Source: Emticicia sp. C21 (lineage in GTDB: Bacteria > Bacteroidota > Bacteroidia > Cytophagales > Spirosomataceae). From it: DNA of 64,000 nucleotides. The notes under the pieces were generated by a model, which worked only from the letters and a program-made list of their open reading frames with translations, searched no databases and was not told the DNA's origin. The stretch spans positions 372,001-436,000 of the forward strand of contig NZ_QVMT01000002.1 of NCBI RefSeq assembly GCF_003418935.1, given 5' to 3'. The translations under genes and the position numbers were made by a program. This document shows, one piece after another, positions 43,492 through 53,257 of this stretch (positions are counted from its first letter, which is position 1; each line of letters opens with the position of its first letter).

Positions 43492-44088
43492 TTGAGTAGC
43501 GATAGTAAAGATATAGCTCTATGGCAGGCGTTTAAGAATGGAGACAGAGATGCCTTTGCTAAAATCTATAATCTGTTCATTGAGGATTTGCTAAGCTACG
43601 GGTACAGAGTAACCAACGACCGCCAGTTGATTCGGGATAGCATTCAGGACCTTTTCCTGCATCTATGGCATACCCGCGAAAACCTGACCGATACCGACTC
43701 TATTCGCTTTTATCTCTATGTATCTCTCCGCAACCGCATTCTTCGCAATATAGAGAAGCATAACCATACCTCTATTGATACCCAGGATTTATTTGAGAAT
43801 ATCATTGGCGTACTATCAGTAGAAGATGAGTTGATTACCACCGAACAATACAGCGAGCAGATTATTCAGCTCAAAAGAGCCATCCAGCAACTACCTAAGC
43901 GCCAGCAGGAAATCATTCAATTACGCTATTACCACGATTTCAGTTTTGAAGAAATCGCCGGAATGATGCAGATTAATAACCAGTCTGTCCGCAATCTTCT
44001 ACACAGAGCTATCACCGAATTGCGCCAGTATTTTACCCCATTTTTGCTTCTATTCATAGCTTTCTTGATAAGTTCCAAAAAAAATTAA
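43492..44088 (+). CDS. ECF-type RNA polymerase sigma factor (FecI-like)
   Basis: A 198-residue sigma-70-family protein. Region 2 spans DIALWQAFKNGDRDAF to LFLHLWHTRENL (8-67), and region 4 contains LPKRQQEIIQLRYYHDFSFEEIAGMM followed by the DNA-reading helix NNQSVRNLLHRAITELR (130-178). The start is TTG; no nearer ATG gives the conserved N-terminus. The hydrophobic C-terminal end (FTPFLLLFIAFLIS) is common in Bacteroidota SusC/D-linked ECF factors. It heads a FecI/FecR/SusC/SusD locus and probably drives the receptor genes when the receptor binds its ligand. Confidence 0.9.
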   Translation: MSSDSKDIALWQAFKNGDRDAFAKIYNLFIEDLLSYGYRVTNDRQLIRDSIQDLFLHLWHTRENLTDTDSIRFYLYVSLRNRILRNIEKHNHTSIDTQDLFENIIGVLSVEDELITTEQYSEQIIQLKRAIQQLPKRQQEIIQLRYYHDFSFEEIAGMMQINNQSVRNLLHRAITELRQYFTPFLLLFIAFLISSKKN

Positions 44089-44154
44089 AAATAATTCAAT
44101 TTTAATGAGTACAAACCGCACTATGGCTGATTTAGGGTATAGAAACCAAAAACC

Positions 44155-45243
44155 ATGACTAAAAACTACGAAACATACACACTTGAGGAGTTCATCACAG
44201 ACGAAGACTTCATTCGTTGGGTAAAATACCCTACGCAGGAGTCTGAACAATTTTTTCAGGCACTTATCCAGAATACGCCTTCTCTCGCTAAACAAATCCA
44301 CACAGCAAAATTAGCCGTTCAGCAATTAGTCATTGCAAGCAAACAAGATGCCCCAGCTAATGAAATACCATTTATCTGGACCGACATTGAAGAGCACCTT
44401 ACACAGGTGCAAACTCCTCGGGCAGGGCTTCAAATCTCATGGAGATACTGGGCTGCTGCCGCATCTGTTATCCTGATGGTAGGAGTACTCTTTTGGGTAA
44501 ACAAAAATGTATGGGTTAAGCCAACCAGTGTTTATACGCAACTGACAACCACTAGCTCAAAACCTATTAAAGAAGTAATTAATACTTCAGCAGGCACTAT
44601 GCCAGTGAGCATGCCTGATGGCAGCGAAGCAGTACTCCAACCTAATAGCCGCTTAAGCTATAATGAATCTTTCAACGGCGATTTAAGAGAGGTATATCTA
44701 TCTGGCGAAGCTTTTTTTGAAGTAAAGAAAAATGCCAAAATACCCTTTGTAGTCTATGCCAATGGCTTGGTTACGAAAGTATTAGGCACCAGTTTTTCAA
44801 TAAAAGCATACGAACAGGATAAACAGGTATCGGTCGATGTAAAAACGGGTAAGGTATCAGTATACGCCCAGCAATCGAACCAAACTCCTGACCCTGAAAC
44901 AAAAGGGGTAGTACTAACGCCTAATCAGCAAGTAGTATATAGTAAAGAAAACGAACAACTGACACGCACGCTGGTAGCCAAACCCACTATATTATTAAAT
45001 ACGCAGGAGCTCCAAAAGTTTTCGTTCAAAAATGCGCCTGTTGATGAGATTTTCTCTGCCCTACAAAAGGCCTATGGCGTAGAGATTATCTACGATAAAG
45101 AAGTGATGTCAAACTGCCGTCTGACTACATCGCTCACAAATGAGACATTATTTGAAAAACTGGATATTATCTGTGCCGCGCTCGATGCCACTTATAAGCT
45201 GATAGATGCACAGGTAGTGATTACCAGTAATGGATGCAATTAA
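44155..45243 (+). CDS. FecR-family anti-sigma factor
   Basis: A 362-residue single-pass inner membrane protein. The cytoplasmic N-terminal part (1-95) should bind the sigma factor, one membrane segment lies at about 98-118 (YWAAAASVILMVGVLFWV), and the periplasmic FecR domain follows (about 140-260, with SMPDGSEAVLQPNSRLSY and LSGEAFFEVKKNAKIPFVVYA). The DUF4974 secretin/TonB-like C-terminal domain is at about 283-355 (FSFKNAPVDEIFSALQKAYGVEIIYD), which contacts the receptor's STN domain. It is 66 bases after the sigma gene and 193 bases before susC, the classical surface-signalling arrangement. Confidence 0.92.
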   Translation: MTKNYETYTLEEFITDEDFIRWVKYPTQESEQFFQALIQNTPSLAKQIHTAKLAVQQLVIASKQDAPANEIPFIWTDIEEHLTQVQTPRAGLQISWRYWAAAASVILMVGVLFWVNKNVWVKPTSVYTQLTTTSSKPIKEVINTSAGTMPVSMPDGSEAVLQPNSRLSYNESFNGDLREVYLSGEAFFEVKKNAKIPFVVYANGLVTKVLGTSFSIKAYEQDKQVSVDVKTGKVSVYAQQSNQTPDPETKGVVLTPNQQVVYSKENEQLTRTLVAKPTILLNTQELQKFSFKNAPVDEIFSALQKAYGVEIIYDKEVMSNCRLTTSLTNETLFEKLDIICAALDATYKLIDAQVVITSNGCN

Positions 45244-45314
45244 TTCAACCAAACCCCTATACACTATTTTATTTATGGATAAAAAAAAGTCAAACTCCCT
45301 TAAATAAAGAAAAA

Positions 45315-45349
45315 CCGATAACGATTCCGGCGTTATCGGCTCTGTTTTC
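45315..45349 (+). terminator. Terminator between fecR and susC
   Basis: A 9-bp perfect stem (45315-45323 with 45331-45339, loop 7) is followed by CTCTGTTTTC. It would separate the regulator transcript from susC. Confidence 0.55.
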
Positions 45350-45372
45350 CCCTCATAGTTTTCGAAGAACTG

Positions 45373-45390
45373 CACCCAGAATTCTGGGTG
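45373..45390. promoter_or_regulatory. 18-bp perfect palindrome before susC
   Basis: CACCCAGAATTCTGGGTG is a perfect palindrome 46 bases upstream of the susC ATG. It could be an operator for a dimeric regulator or part of a transcript hairpin; no binding protein can be named. Confidence 0.35.
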
Positions 45391-45436
45391 GGAGGGATTG
45401 TTTTTGCTCCTTATCTAACAAAAACTTTTAAATTAA

Positions 45437-48400
45437 ATGAAAAAAAGACAACAAATCAAAAAAAAACTACTCTACCTCATGAAACTATCGCTCCTACATT
45501 GTTGCATTGCGATGATTTTTACGGGTATCACGTTGGCAAAAGATGCTGAGGCGCAGGAATTGCTCAACCGTAAGGTGAGTGTTCAGATTGAGAATCGCAA
45601 CTTTGAAGACGCTATCACAATCATAGAAAAGCAGGCGGATGTAAAGTTTACATACCGACCTAAATTATTGGCAATACCCCAGAAAGTATCACTGAATATC
45701 GTCAATCAGTCCCTCTCGCAGGTATTAGATAAATTGTTGACTCCTCTTAAAATCAAATATAAAGTAGTTAATAACCAGATAATTCTGTCCCGGCTGATAA
45801 CGCTGGCCTTACCGGAGACATTACCTAATACTGTTATTTATTCGCCAAATGAGATAAACACAGCCGATATTAATATAAAAGGGACAGTGAGTGACGAAAA
45901 AGGAGAAGGTCTGCCGGGTGTAAGTGTAACCGTAAAAGGCACCACACGCGGAACCGTAACAGGAGTAAACGGAGAATATAGTATTTCAATACCAGATACC
46001 GAGGCAATTCTGGTTTTCAGTTTTGTAGGGTATCAGGCACAGGAATTACTCGTTGAAAACCAGTCGGTACTGAATGTAACGCTACAAACAGATACGAGAG
46101 CATTGGAAGAAGTAGTAGTAGTAGGTTATGGCGTACAGAAAAAGAAAGACTTAACCGGAGCGGTATCTTCTATTAACTCAGATGTTTTTAAGGAGCGTAA
46201 AGAAACGCAGGTTTCTCAGGCTTTGCAAGGAGCTATGTCTGGCGTCATGGTAAGTCGTAATGCTTCTCAGGGCTCAATGGGTAGTGCCAATATTCAAATC
46301 AGAGGCATAACGACTATTGGTAATTCTAACCCTTTGGTAATTGTAGATGGCGTACCGGTGAGTGATGTGAATCAGGTAAACCCGAATGATATTGATAACC
46401 TTTCGGTTCTAAAAGACGCTGCTTCGGCTTCTATCTATGGCTCTCGCGCAGCGGCAGGGGTAATTCTGATTACCACCAAAAGAGCCAAAACTGATCAGGC
46501 GTCATTCAACTATAGTTACGAAAGAGGTTTTGATACCCCAACCCAATTGCCCGACTATATGGGGGCAGTTCGCTACATGGAATTGCAAAACGAATTACGC
46601 TGGAATGATGCAGGTAATGGCGCCAACAAATTTCCGGCATTCATTCAGGATTTACTGACAGATTATGCGCAGAAACACGCTACAAATCCAGATAAATATC
46701 CTGATACCCACTGGATGGATATGACATTGAAGAATATGGCTCAACGTGAAGCGCATAGTGTAAGCGTAGTAGGGGGCTCAAAATTCGTAAAGTCTAACGC
46801 TTCGGTTCGTTATGAAAAAATCGGAGGGTTCTATGATAATAAAAACTATGGTCGTGTATTTGTGCGTTCGAACAACGATTTCACTATTAATAAAATAGTA
46901 GGTGGCACAGTTGACTTTAACTTTAAAAGAACCAATACGGTTGACCCGACTGCCACTGACCCTCTTTATCGTACCAGAATTGCCGCACCAATTTATCCGG
47001 CTCTTTGGGCTGATGGCAGAATTGCCGATGGTAAAGCAGGAGAGAATGTATATGCCAAAGTAAGATATGGCGGTACAGACAAATACACTTATAATCAGGT
47101 TGGTGGTCGTATTGCCTTAGACCTGAAACCAATCGAAGGCTTAAAGATTTCCGGTATTCTGGCTCCCATCTTTGATTTTATAGACCAGAAGAAATTCAAT
47201 AAAAAAGTAGACGTTTATGCGGCTGATAATCCTAACCAATATATCACTTCTTTGATTGGCGGAGGGCTTACTACCCGTCTGGACGAAAACCGTTGGAGCA
47301 ATTATAGCTTAACTACCCAGTTTCTGGCCAATTATGCCAAAACCATTGGAAAGCATGATTTTACGGCCCTGGTGGGTTATGAGAATTATTATTACAAAAG
47401 TGAATCAATCGGAGCTTCCCGCGACCAGTATCTATTTGATACTTATCCTTATCTCGACCAGGGCCCGACAGCTTTAAGAGATAATTTTGGTACGGCTTTT
47501 GAAACAGCCTATCGTTCCTATTTCGGTCGCCTGACCTATAGCTTTCAGGATAAATATCTGATTCAGGCCAATGTTCGTCGCGATGGTTCTTCCCGTTTCA
47601 ATGCTGCCTATCGTTGGGGTACATTCCCTTCTGTTTCGGCAGGTTGGGTAGTGAGCGAAGAAGAATTCTTCAAACAACAAAACCTGATTTCTTTCCTGAA
47701 ACTTCGTGCTTCATGGGGAACATTAGGTAACGAGCGTATCGGAAATTACCCGTCAGTCGGTATCATGAATTTCAGTAATGCCCTGTTCTATCAGAATAAT
47801 GTGGTGGTTTCGCAACAAACAGCGGCACAATATCAATATGCTATTAAAGATATTTCGTGGGAAAAAACGTCATCAGTTGATTTAGGTTTAGATGCGTATT
47901 TCTTGAAAAACAAGCTCCGTTTTACTGCTGATGTGTATCGTAAAGAAACGAAAGATATGCTATTGGCCTTGCAGATACCCATATTCGTAGGCTTCGAGAA
48001 TCCGAACCAGAATACAGGTATCATGACAACCAAAGGCATCGACCTTGACTTAGGCTGGACAAGCACCGTAGGCAAACTCAGATATTCGGCCTCATTCAAT
48101 ATCTCACAGTTCAAATCAACAATGGGTGATTTGGGCGGTACAGAGTTTATCGGCGATAAAATCAGAAAAAAAGGAAGCCAGTTTGACGAGTGGTATGGCT
48201 ACATAGCACAAGGAATTTATCAGACACAGGAAGACGTAAACAACTCACCAAAACTGAGCAGCAATGTAAAAGTTGGAGACTTAAAATATATGGACATCAG
48301 TGGCCCTACTGGCGTACCGGATGGCAAAATATCACCTGAATATGACCGCGTTCTTTTGGGCAACTCTCAACCACAATGGATGTACGGTGGCAATTTCAGA

Positions 48401-48841
48401 TTAGACTACAGAGGCATAGATTTAGGCATCAGCATTCAGGGCATCGGTTATCAGCGTAGTTCATTGCTTCCTTATACCGATTACAATGCTGAAAACTTCG
48501 GCGCTTTCCCAACTTATCTGGATGGCAATACCTGGAGCATGAACAATACAGCCGAGCAAAATTTGGTAGCCAAATATCCAAGATATACCGAAACCAACAA
48601 ATCATTGAATCGTAGTTTATCAGATTTCTGGTTGTTTAATGGTGGCTATTTCCGCTTAAAAAACGTAACGTTGGGCTATACAATACCGCAGACTATTACC
48701 AAGAGAATCATGGCAAACAGTATTCGTTTTTATGTAACCGGCAGCGATATTTTCTCTTTCAACAAGTATCCAAAAGGCTGGGACCCTGAGGGTATTGGTA
48801 TCGTATCGACTTATATTGGTGGATTTTCTATTGGTTTCTAA
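45437..48841 (+). CDS. SusC/RagA-type TonB-dependent receptor with STN domain
   Basis: A 1134-residue outer membrane transporter. It has a long basic signal region (to about residue 38, DAEAQ), then an STN/secretin signalling domain (about 45-115, matching the FecR partner). A carboxypeptidase-like CarboxypepD_reg domain follows (about 150-230, IKGTVSDEKGEGLPGVSVTVKGTTRGTVTGVNG), then the SusC signature EEVVVVGYGVQKKKDLTGAVSSI, a plug, and a 22-strand barrel. A SusD partner follows 15 bases downstream. It imports oligomeric ligands across the outer membrane using TonB. The ligand is not evident; the adjacent hydroxycinnamate genes suggest an aromatic-ester-decorated glycan. Confidence 0.93.
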   Translation: MKKRQQIKKKLLYLMKLSLLHCCIAMIFTGITLAKDAEAQELLNRKVSVQIENRNFEDAITIIEKQADVKFTYRPKLLAIPQKVSLNIVNQSLSQVLDKLLTPLKIKYKVVNNQIILSRLITLALPETLPNTVIYSPNEINTADINIKGTVSDEKGEGLPGVSVTVKGTTRGTVTGVNGEYSISIPDTEAILVFSFVGYQAQELLVENQSVLNVTLQTDTRALEEVVVVGYGVQKKKDLTGAVSSINSDVFKERKETQVSQALQGAMSGVMVSRNASQGSMGSANIQIRGITTIGNSNPLVIVDGVPVSDVNQVNPNDIDNLSVLKDAASASIYGSRAAAGVILITTKRAKTDQASFNYSYERGFDTPTQLPDYMGAVRYMELQNELRWNDAGNGANKFPAFIQDLLTDYAQKHATNPDKYPDTHWMDMTLKNMAQREAHSVSVVGGSKFVKSNASVRYEKIGGFYDNKNYGRVFVRSNNDFTINKIVGGTVDFNFKRTNTVDPTATDPLYRTRIAAPIYPALWADGRIADGKAGENVYAKVRYGGTDKYTYNQVGGRIALDLKPIEGLKISGILAPIFDFIDQKKFNKKVDVYAADNPNQYITSLIGGGLTTRLDENRWSNYSLTTQFLANYAKTIGKHDFTALVGYENYYYKSESIGASRDQYLFDTYPYLDQGPTALRDNFGTAFETAYRSYFGRLTYSFQDKYLIQANVRRDGSSRFNAAYRWGTFPSVSAGWVVSEEEFFKQQNLISFLKLRASWGTLGNERIGNYPSVGIMNFSNALFYQNNVVVSQQTAAQYQYAIKDISWEKTSSVDLGLDAYFLKNKLRFTADVYRKETKDMLLALQIPIFVGFENPNQNTGIMTTKGIDLDLGWTSTVGKLRYSASFNISQFKSTMGDLGGTEFIGDKIRKKGSQFDEWYGYIAQGIYQTQEDVNNSPKLSSNVKVGDLKYMDISGPTGVPDGKISPEYDRVLLGNSQPQWMYGGNFRLDYRGIDLGISIQGIGYQRSSLLPYTDYNAENFGAFPTYLDGNTWSMNNTAEQNLVAKYPRYTETNKSLNRSLSDFWLFNGGYFRLKNVTLGYTIPQTITKRIMANSIRFYVTGSDIFSFNKYPKGWDPEGIGIVSTYIGGFSIGF

Positions 48842-48856
48842 AACAACGACAACAAA

Positions 48857-50569
48857 ATGAAAGTAAAAATATATAGTGCAGTATTGAGCTTATTGTTATT
48901 AGCTTCCTGCCAGAACTCACTTGATTTATATCCTTTGGCACAGCCATCGGCCGAAAAATGGTATTCTAACGAAACAGAAATTCAGTTAGCTTTAAATGAC
49001 CTGTATCGCCTGGACTGGTGGCAATGGGACGAAGACAATACCAGTGTCAACTATATTTCAGATGATGGTTTTTATCGTCAGACTCTGACCCCTATTAAAT
49101 CAGGAACAGTAACCAGTCAATGGGATTTTTCAACAGCTTTCTGGCGCAATGGCTACAAGGCAATTGCCCGTGCCAATCGCGCGATTGTAGCGCTAAACAG
49201 TGCTGAAACCAAAGCCAAAGTGAGTCAGGCAAAACTAGATGTATATCTGGCCGAAGCCCGTTTCCACCGTGCGGCACAGTATGCCAAACTGGTAGATAAA
49301 TTTGGTGATGTAGTATATACCGATGCCGTAGTGACGATTGAAGAGGCTTATACAGTAGGCAGAACCGACAAGAAAACCGTTATCACAAAAATCTACGAGG
49401 ATTTCGATTTTGCCATTACAAACCTGCCTGCTTCTTATGCGGTATCGGCAGTGAAACGTGTAACTAAAGGCGTGGCATTGGCCTTGAAAGCCCGTTTTGC
49501 CTTGTATCAGAAAGATTATAGCATCGCCGTCACTGCAGCAAAAGCCTGCATGGATTTGAATCAGTACAGTTTGCATCCTGATTACGCTAATCTGTTTTTG
49601 CAAACTACTAAAAACTCAAAAGAGGTTATTTTCTCAATTCCACGTTCTTTAGAGCAAAAGATTACCTTAGGACCAACTTCTGATAAGATTACCCGTAACT
49701 CAGGAGGCTTTGCGGCTACCAATCCAAGCTGGGATTTATTCTGTGCTTACCTCTGCACCGATGGTAAACCCATTGATAAATCGCCACTTTATGACCCTCG
49801 CAACCCGTTTAAAAACCGCGACCCGCGTTGTACGGCTTCAATCGTAGAATTTGGTCAGGCACACTTAGGCTTTATTTACGATCCAAATCCTTATGCTGTA
49901 CAGGTATTAAGATTAAGCAGCAATTCATTGGTTACAAATAATGATAATCGGGTTAATGCGCAATTCGCTTCTTTCAACGGCTTGGTGTGGAAAAAAGGCA
50001 TTGATGATTCATGGTTAGCCAATGGTCGTCTGGTTGAACCTGAGCAGATTATTATCCGCTATGCTGATATTCTTTTAATTTATGCAGAAGCTAAAATTGA
50101 GCAGAATCAGATTGATGCTTCGGTATTAGATGCCATTAATACAGTAAGAGCCAGAGCCTACAAAGTAGCCACAAGTGCTACTACACTTTATCCGGCTGTT
50201 ACCGAAACAAATCAGGCAGAATTGCGCAAAATACTTCGCATGGAAAGAAGAATGGAATTAGCCAACGAAGGACTCAGATACATGGACATTGTACGCTGGA
50301 GAATTGCCGGAAAAGTATTGAACCGCCCGATTTATGGTATGCTTGACCCGGTTGATTTAAAAGCTAAAGTAGTAGACAAAGGCCTATGGTTCTTCGCCGG
50401 AACACCGACGATTGATGAAGACGGTACGCCAGATTTCAGCGCAATGGCTGCTACGGGTCTCATCAAAAACTTGGTTCCAACCTCATGGAACGACCGTCAG
50501 TACCTATGGCCTGTTCCAACTGCTGAAATTCAGATTAACCCGAACATGAAACAAAACGATGGGTATTAA
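48857..50569 (+). CDS. SusD/RagB-family surface lipoprotein
   Basis: A 570-residue SusD-like protein with a lipoprotein signal (LLLASC, Cys18). The N-terminal SusD-like part (LDLYPLAQPSAEKWYSNETEIQLALNDLYRL) is followed by TPR helices (YLAEARFHRAAQYAKLVDKFGDV), and the C-terminal RagB/SusD domain contains IIRYADILLIYAEAKIEQNQ, LRKILRMERRMELANEGLRYMDIVRW, and the terminal LWPVPTAEIQINPNMKQNDGY. It forms the extracellular lid on the preceding SusC barrel and captures ligand. It is coupled to SusC by a 15-base gap. Confidence 0.94.
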   Translation: MKVKIYSAVLSLLLLASCQNSLDLYPLAQPSAEKWYSNETEIQLALNDLYRLDWWQWDEDNTSVNYISDDGFYRQTLTPIKSGTVTSQWDFSTAFWRNGYKAIARANRAIVALNSAETKAKVSQAKLDVYLAEARFHRAAQYAKLVDKFGDVVYTDAVVTIEEAYTVGRTDKKTVITKIYEDFDFAITNLPASYAVSAVKRVTKGVALALKARFALYQKDYSIAVTAAKACMDLNQYSLHPDYANLFLQTTKNSKEVIFSIPRSLEQKITLGPTSDKITRNSGGFAATNPSWDLFCAYLCTDGKPIDKSPLYDPRNPFKNRDPRCTASIVEFGQAHLGFIYDPNPYAVQVLRLSSNSLVTNNDNRVNAQFASFNGLVWKKGIDDSWLANGRLVEPEQIIIRYADILLIYAEAKIEQNQIDASVLDAINTVRARAYKVATSATTLYPAVTETNQAELRKILRMERRMELANEGLRYMDIVRWRIAGKVLNRPIYGMLDPVDLKAKVVDKGLWFFAGTPTIDEDGTPDFSAMAATGLIKNLVPTSWNDRQYLWPVPTAEIQINPNMKQNDGY

Positions 50570-50599
50570 ACCCGCTTAATTACCAAAATTTTATTAGAA

Positions 50600-53062
50600 A
50601 TGAGACATTCAAAAGCAATGATAGCAGTTGCTCTGCTATTGGCATGCCAAACCTTAAAGGCACAAATCAAAACTTCTTACCGACAGATAAGCGGTATCTA
50701 TCCACACCTGGCCTATTACAATAACGAAGGCGAATGCGGTACTGGTGCAGTAGTGCCGTGGGCAGGTAAACTCTGGGTAATTTCTTATGGCCAACATTTT
50801 CCGTTTGGTTCCTCAGATAAATTGTATGAAATAAGCAATAACCTTGATCGCGTGGTGCGTCCTGAAAGCATCGGTGGTACACCCGAAAACCGCATGATTC
50901 ACAAAGAATCTAATCAGCTATTTATCGGGCCTTATGCCATTTCAAACAAAGGAAATGTGCGTACGATTCCTTATACAAAAATGCCGGGTCGACATACAGG
51001 TAATGCCCGTCACTTGTTCGACCCTGCCAATAAGATTTATTATGCTACCATGGAAGAGGGTTTTTATGAGGTAGATGTACATACCCTTGAGCCTAAAATG
51101 TTGTATAAAGACGGTAACGTTGACCGCAAAAAAGGCGAAATGGCTCAGGAAGCTCAACTATTGGTAGGCGCGCATGGCAAAGGTGTTTATTCTGGTCAGG
51201 GCGTAATGGTCTATTCGAATAATGGAGAAGCCAGCCAGTTAGCCATGAAACAATTTGATATTGAATCGGGGCTATTGGCTGAATGGAATGGAAAAGACTG
51301 GAAAAATGTTCGTCGTAACCAATTTGTAGAAGTAACCGGGCCGGGTGGAATTTATGGAAATGCTAACCCTGAAACTGACCCGATCTGGTCGACAGGTTGG
51401 GATCATAAATCTGTATTGGTAAGTGTGCGTGATGGTGGCAAATGGACATTCTTCCGCCTGCCTAAAGCCAGCCATAGCTACGATGGCGCACATGGATTTA
51501 ACACCGAATGGCCACGTATCAGAGATATCGGTACTCCCGAAAAACCTGATTATCTGATGACCATGCACGGCATGTTCTGGCGTTTCCCGAAAACCTTTAC
51601 TTCTAAAAATACAGCAGGTATTCGTCCACGTTCGGCTTATCTGAAAGTAATCGGTGATTATAGCCGTTGGCAGAATATGCTGGTATTAGGTTGTGATGAT
51701 TCAGCACAAAAAGAGTTTCTGAACAAACGCAGAGCCAAAGGAAACATCGAAGGCCCGGGACAATCAAACTCTAATTTATGGTTCACCTCAATCAATACAC
51801 CTGATTTACTAGGACCAAACACAGCACAAGGAGCAGTGTGGTTGAATGAAAAAGTTGCAGCCAATACCACGTCAGAGCCTTTCCTTTTTGCAGGTTGGAA
51901 AAAACGTATGGCATGGGTCAACAATGCCGGGAGCGAAGACGTCACCTTTAGCTTTGAAGTAGATGCCAATGGTACAAACATCTGGAAAACTTTACGTTCA
52001 GTATCAGTAAATGCAGGACAATCAGCTTCAATCACTTTTGCAGCTACCGAAGTAGGAGAGTGGATTCGTGTGAAAACCAATAAAGCTACTACGGCAACGG
52101 TCAACTTTAACTATACAGATGATAGCCGCTATACCCCTGCAATGGATAAAATGTTTACAGGATTAACTCCTGCCAATAGCACTAGCTACAAAGGAGGACT
52201 TTTATACGGCTTAGGTAATAACCGCCATAAATTAGGTGTACTAGCGGAAGATTTTTCTAATGGTAAATTCACAGAAACAGGCTATTATGAATTAGATAGC
52301 GCGATGAATCTGGTGAAAAAAGATGATTCTGAAACAGCTAAGTTTATCCGTGAAAAATTTGCCGTACCAAGTAATATCCTGACTATTGATGAGGCTTCTG
52401 TTCTGATCACAGACGATGCCGGAAGAAGATGGAGGCTACCTAAAGGCAATAATGCTTTAACCTCAAAAACCAATAGTGCATCTCTAAGAATTTGCAGAGA
52501 AGTAGCCACCGAGCGCGATTTAATGAACGCCCACGGCACCTTCTATGAATTGCCTGCTGAAAACGCAGATGGCTATGCTAAAATCAGACCGGTGGCTTCT
52601 CATACGTTAGCTATTCACGACTATGCTTCTTATCGTGGCTTATTAGTGATGACGGGTTTAAATAACCAGACTGCTGCCAGCGAACATATCATTACCTCAA
52701 CTGATGGCAAAGCCAAAATATGGGCAGGAACCATTGACGACCTCTGGAAGTTAGGCAAACCAGTCGGACAAGGCGGCCCGTGGAAAGATACCCAGGTAAC
52801 AGCCAATACTGCCTCTGACCCGTACCTGATTGGGTTTTATGACAAAAAGAGCTTAAAAATTTCTCATAAATCAAACCAACCCGTAACATTCAGAATTGAA
52901 GTAGAGTCAATCGGTCATGGCCCTTGGATGTTGTATAAAGAAGTAACAGTAAAGCCCAACGAAACATTCGAGCATACTTTCTCTGATTCGTTTCAGGCTC
53001 GCTGGATTCGCTTTGCCACAGACAAAGATTGCCAGGCTACTGCGTGGTTGACTTATAAGTAA
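50600..53062 (+). CDS. Unrecognised 820-residue secreted protein of the SusCD locus
   Basis: It has a signal peptide (to LKAQ) and then a mostly beta sequence with repeated short Trp/Gly-rich strands (AVVPWAGKLWVISYGQHFPFGSSDKLYEI, PENRMIHKESNQLFIGPY, MHGMFWRFPKTF), which looks like a beta-propeller. Two related modules of about 110 residues are visible, one near 395-510 and one at the C-terminus (about 700-820). Both run from a Trp-containing start through ANTxSxPxL to a beta-sandwich-like segment ending in WIR. I do not recognise the family, and no glycosidase, lyase or sulfatase motif could be picked out. Sitting 30 bases after susD, it is probably the locus's surface-exposed ligand-binding protein or enzyme. 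Confidence 0.75.
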   Translation: MRHSKAMIAVALLLACQTLKAQIKTSYRQISGIYPHLAYYNNEGECGTGAVVPWAGKLWVISYGQHFPFGSSDKLYEISNNLDRVVRPESIGGTPENRMIHKESNQLFIGPYAISNKGNVRTIPYTKMPGRHTGNARHLFDPANKIYYATMEEGFYEVDVHTLEPKMLYKDGNVDRKKGEMAQEAQLLVGAHGKGVYSGQGVMVYSNNGEASQLAMKQFDIESGLLAEWNGKDWKNVRRNQFVEVTGPGGIYGNANPETDPIWSTGWDHKSVLVSVRDGGKWTFFRLPKASHSYDGAHGFNTEWPRIRDIGTPEKPDYLMTMHGMFWRFPKTFTSKNTAGIRPRSAYLKVIGDYSRWQNMLVLGCDDSAQKEFLNKRRAKGNIEGPGQSNSNLWFTSINTPDLLGPNTAQGAVWLNEKVAANTTSEPFLFAGWKKRMAWVNNAGSEDVTFSFEVDANGTNIWKTLRSVSVNAGQSASITFAATEVGEWIRVKTNKATTATVNFNYTDDSRYTPAMDKMFTGLTPANSTSYKGGLLYGLGNNRHKLGVLAEDFSNGKFTETGYYELDSAMNLVKKDDSETAKFIREKFAVPSNILTIDEASVLITDDAGRRWRLPKGNNALTSKTNSASLRICREVATERDLMNAHGTFYELPAENADGYAKIRPVASHTLAIHDYASYRGLLVMTGLNNQTAASEHIITSTDGKAKIWAGTIDDLWKLGKPVGQGGPWKDTQVTANTASDPYLIGFYDKKSLKISHKSNQPVTFRIEVESIGHGPWMLYKEVTVKPNETFEHTFSDSFQARWIRFATDKDCQATAWLTYK

Positions 53063-53064
53063 TT

Positions 53065-53096
53065 GAGTGAATGAGTGATTGTGTGATTTAGTGATT
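53065..53096 (+). repeat. Four degenerate copies of the GAGTGATT octamer
   Basis: Units GAGTGAAT, GAGTGATT, GTGTGATT and TAGTGATT begin two bases after the stop codon of the 820-residue protein gene. The same octamer family occurs at 16012-16043 and in the 71-copy array at 31059-31627. Confidence 0.65.
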
Positions 53097-53175
53097 ATGG
53101 ATTGTGTGAATTATTCATCGTTCACTTAGCAAAGACCTGATATTTAGTATTGTTGTTAATAAATAATTTTGTTTT

Positions 53176-53208
53176 AAATCCCCGAAAGCTTTTTCGGGGA
53201 TTTTTTTA
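53176..53208 (+). terminator. Intrinsic terminator after the SusCD locus
   Basis: A perfect 12-bp stem (53176-53187 with 53192-53203, loop 4) continues into a run of T. It lies about 115 bases after the stop codon of the 820-residue protein gene. Confidence 0.85.
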
Positions 53209-53209
53209 T

Positions 53210-53255
53210 TTGTGACGCGAGCCGAGCGACGGTCGCTTCCAGCTCGCACTGTAAT
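53210..53255. repeat. GC-rich palindromic repeat, copy B
   Basis: The outer arms GCGAGC/GCTCGC and inner arms AGCGAC/GTCGCT are nested. The ends (TTTGTG at the left, TGTAAT at the right) match the minus strand of copy A at 5661-5692, which lacks the inner arms. Confidence 0.6.
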
Positions 53256-53257
53256 TA

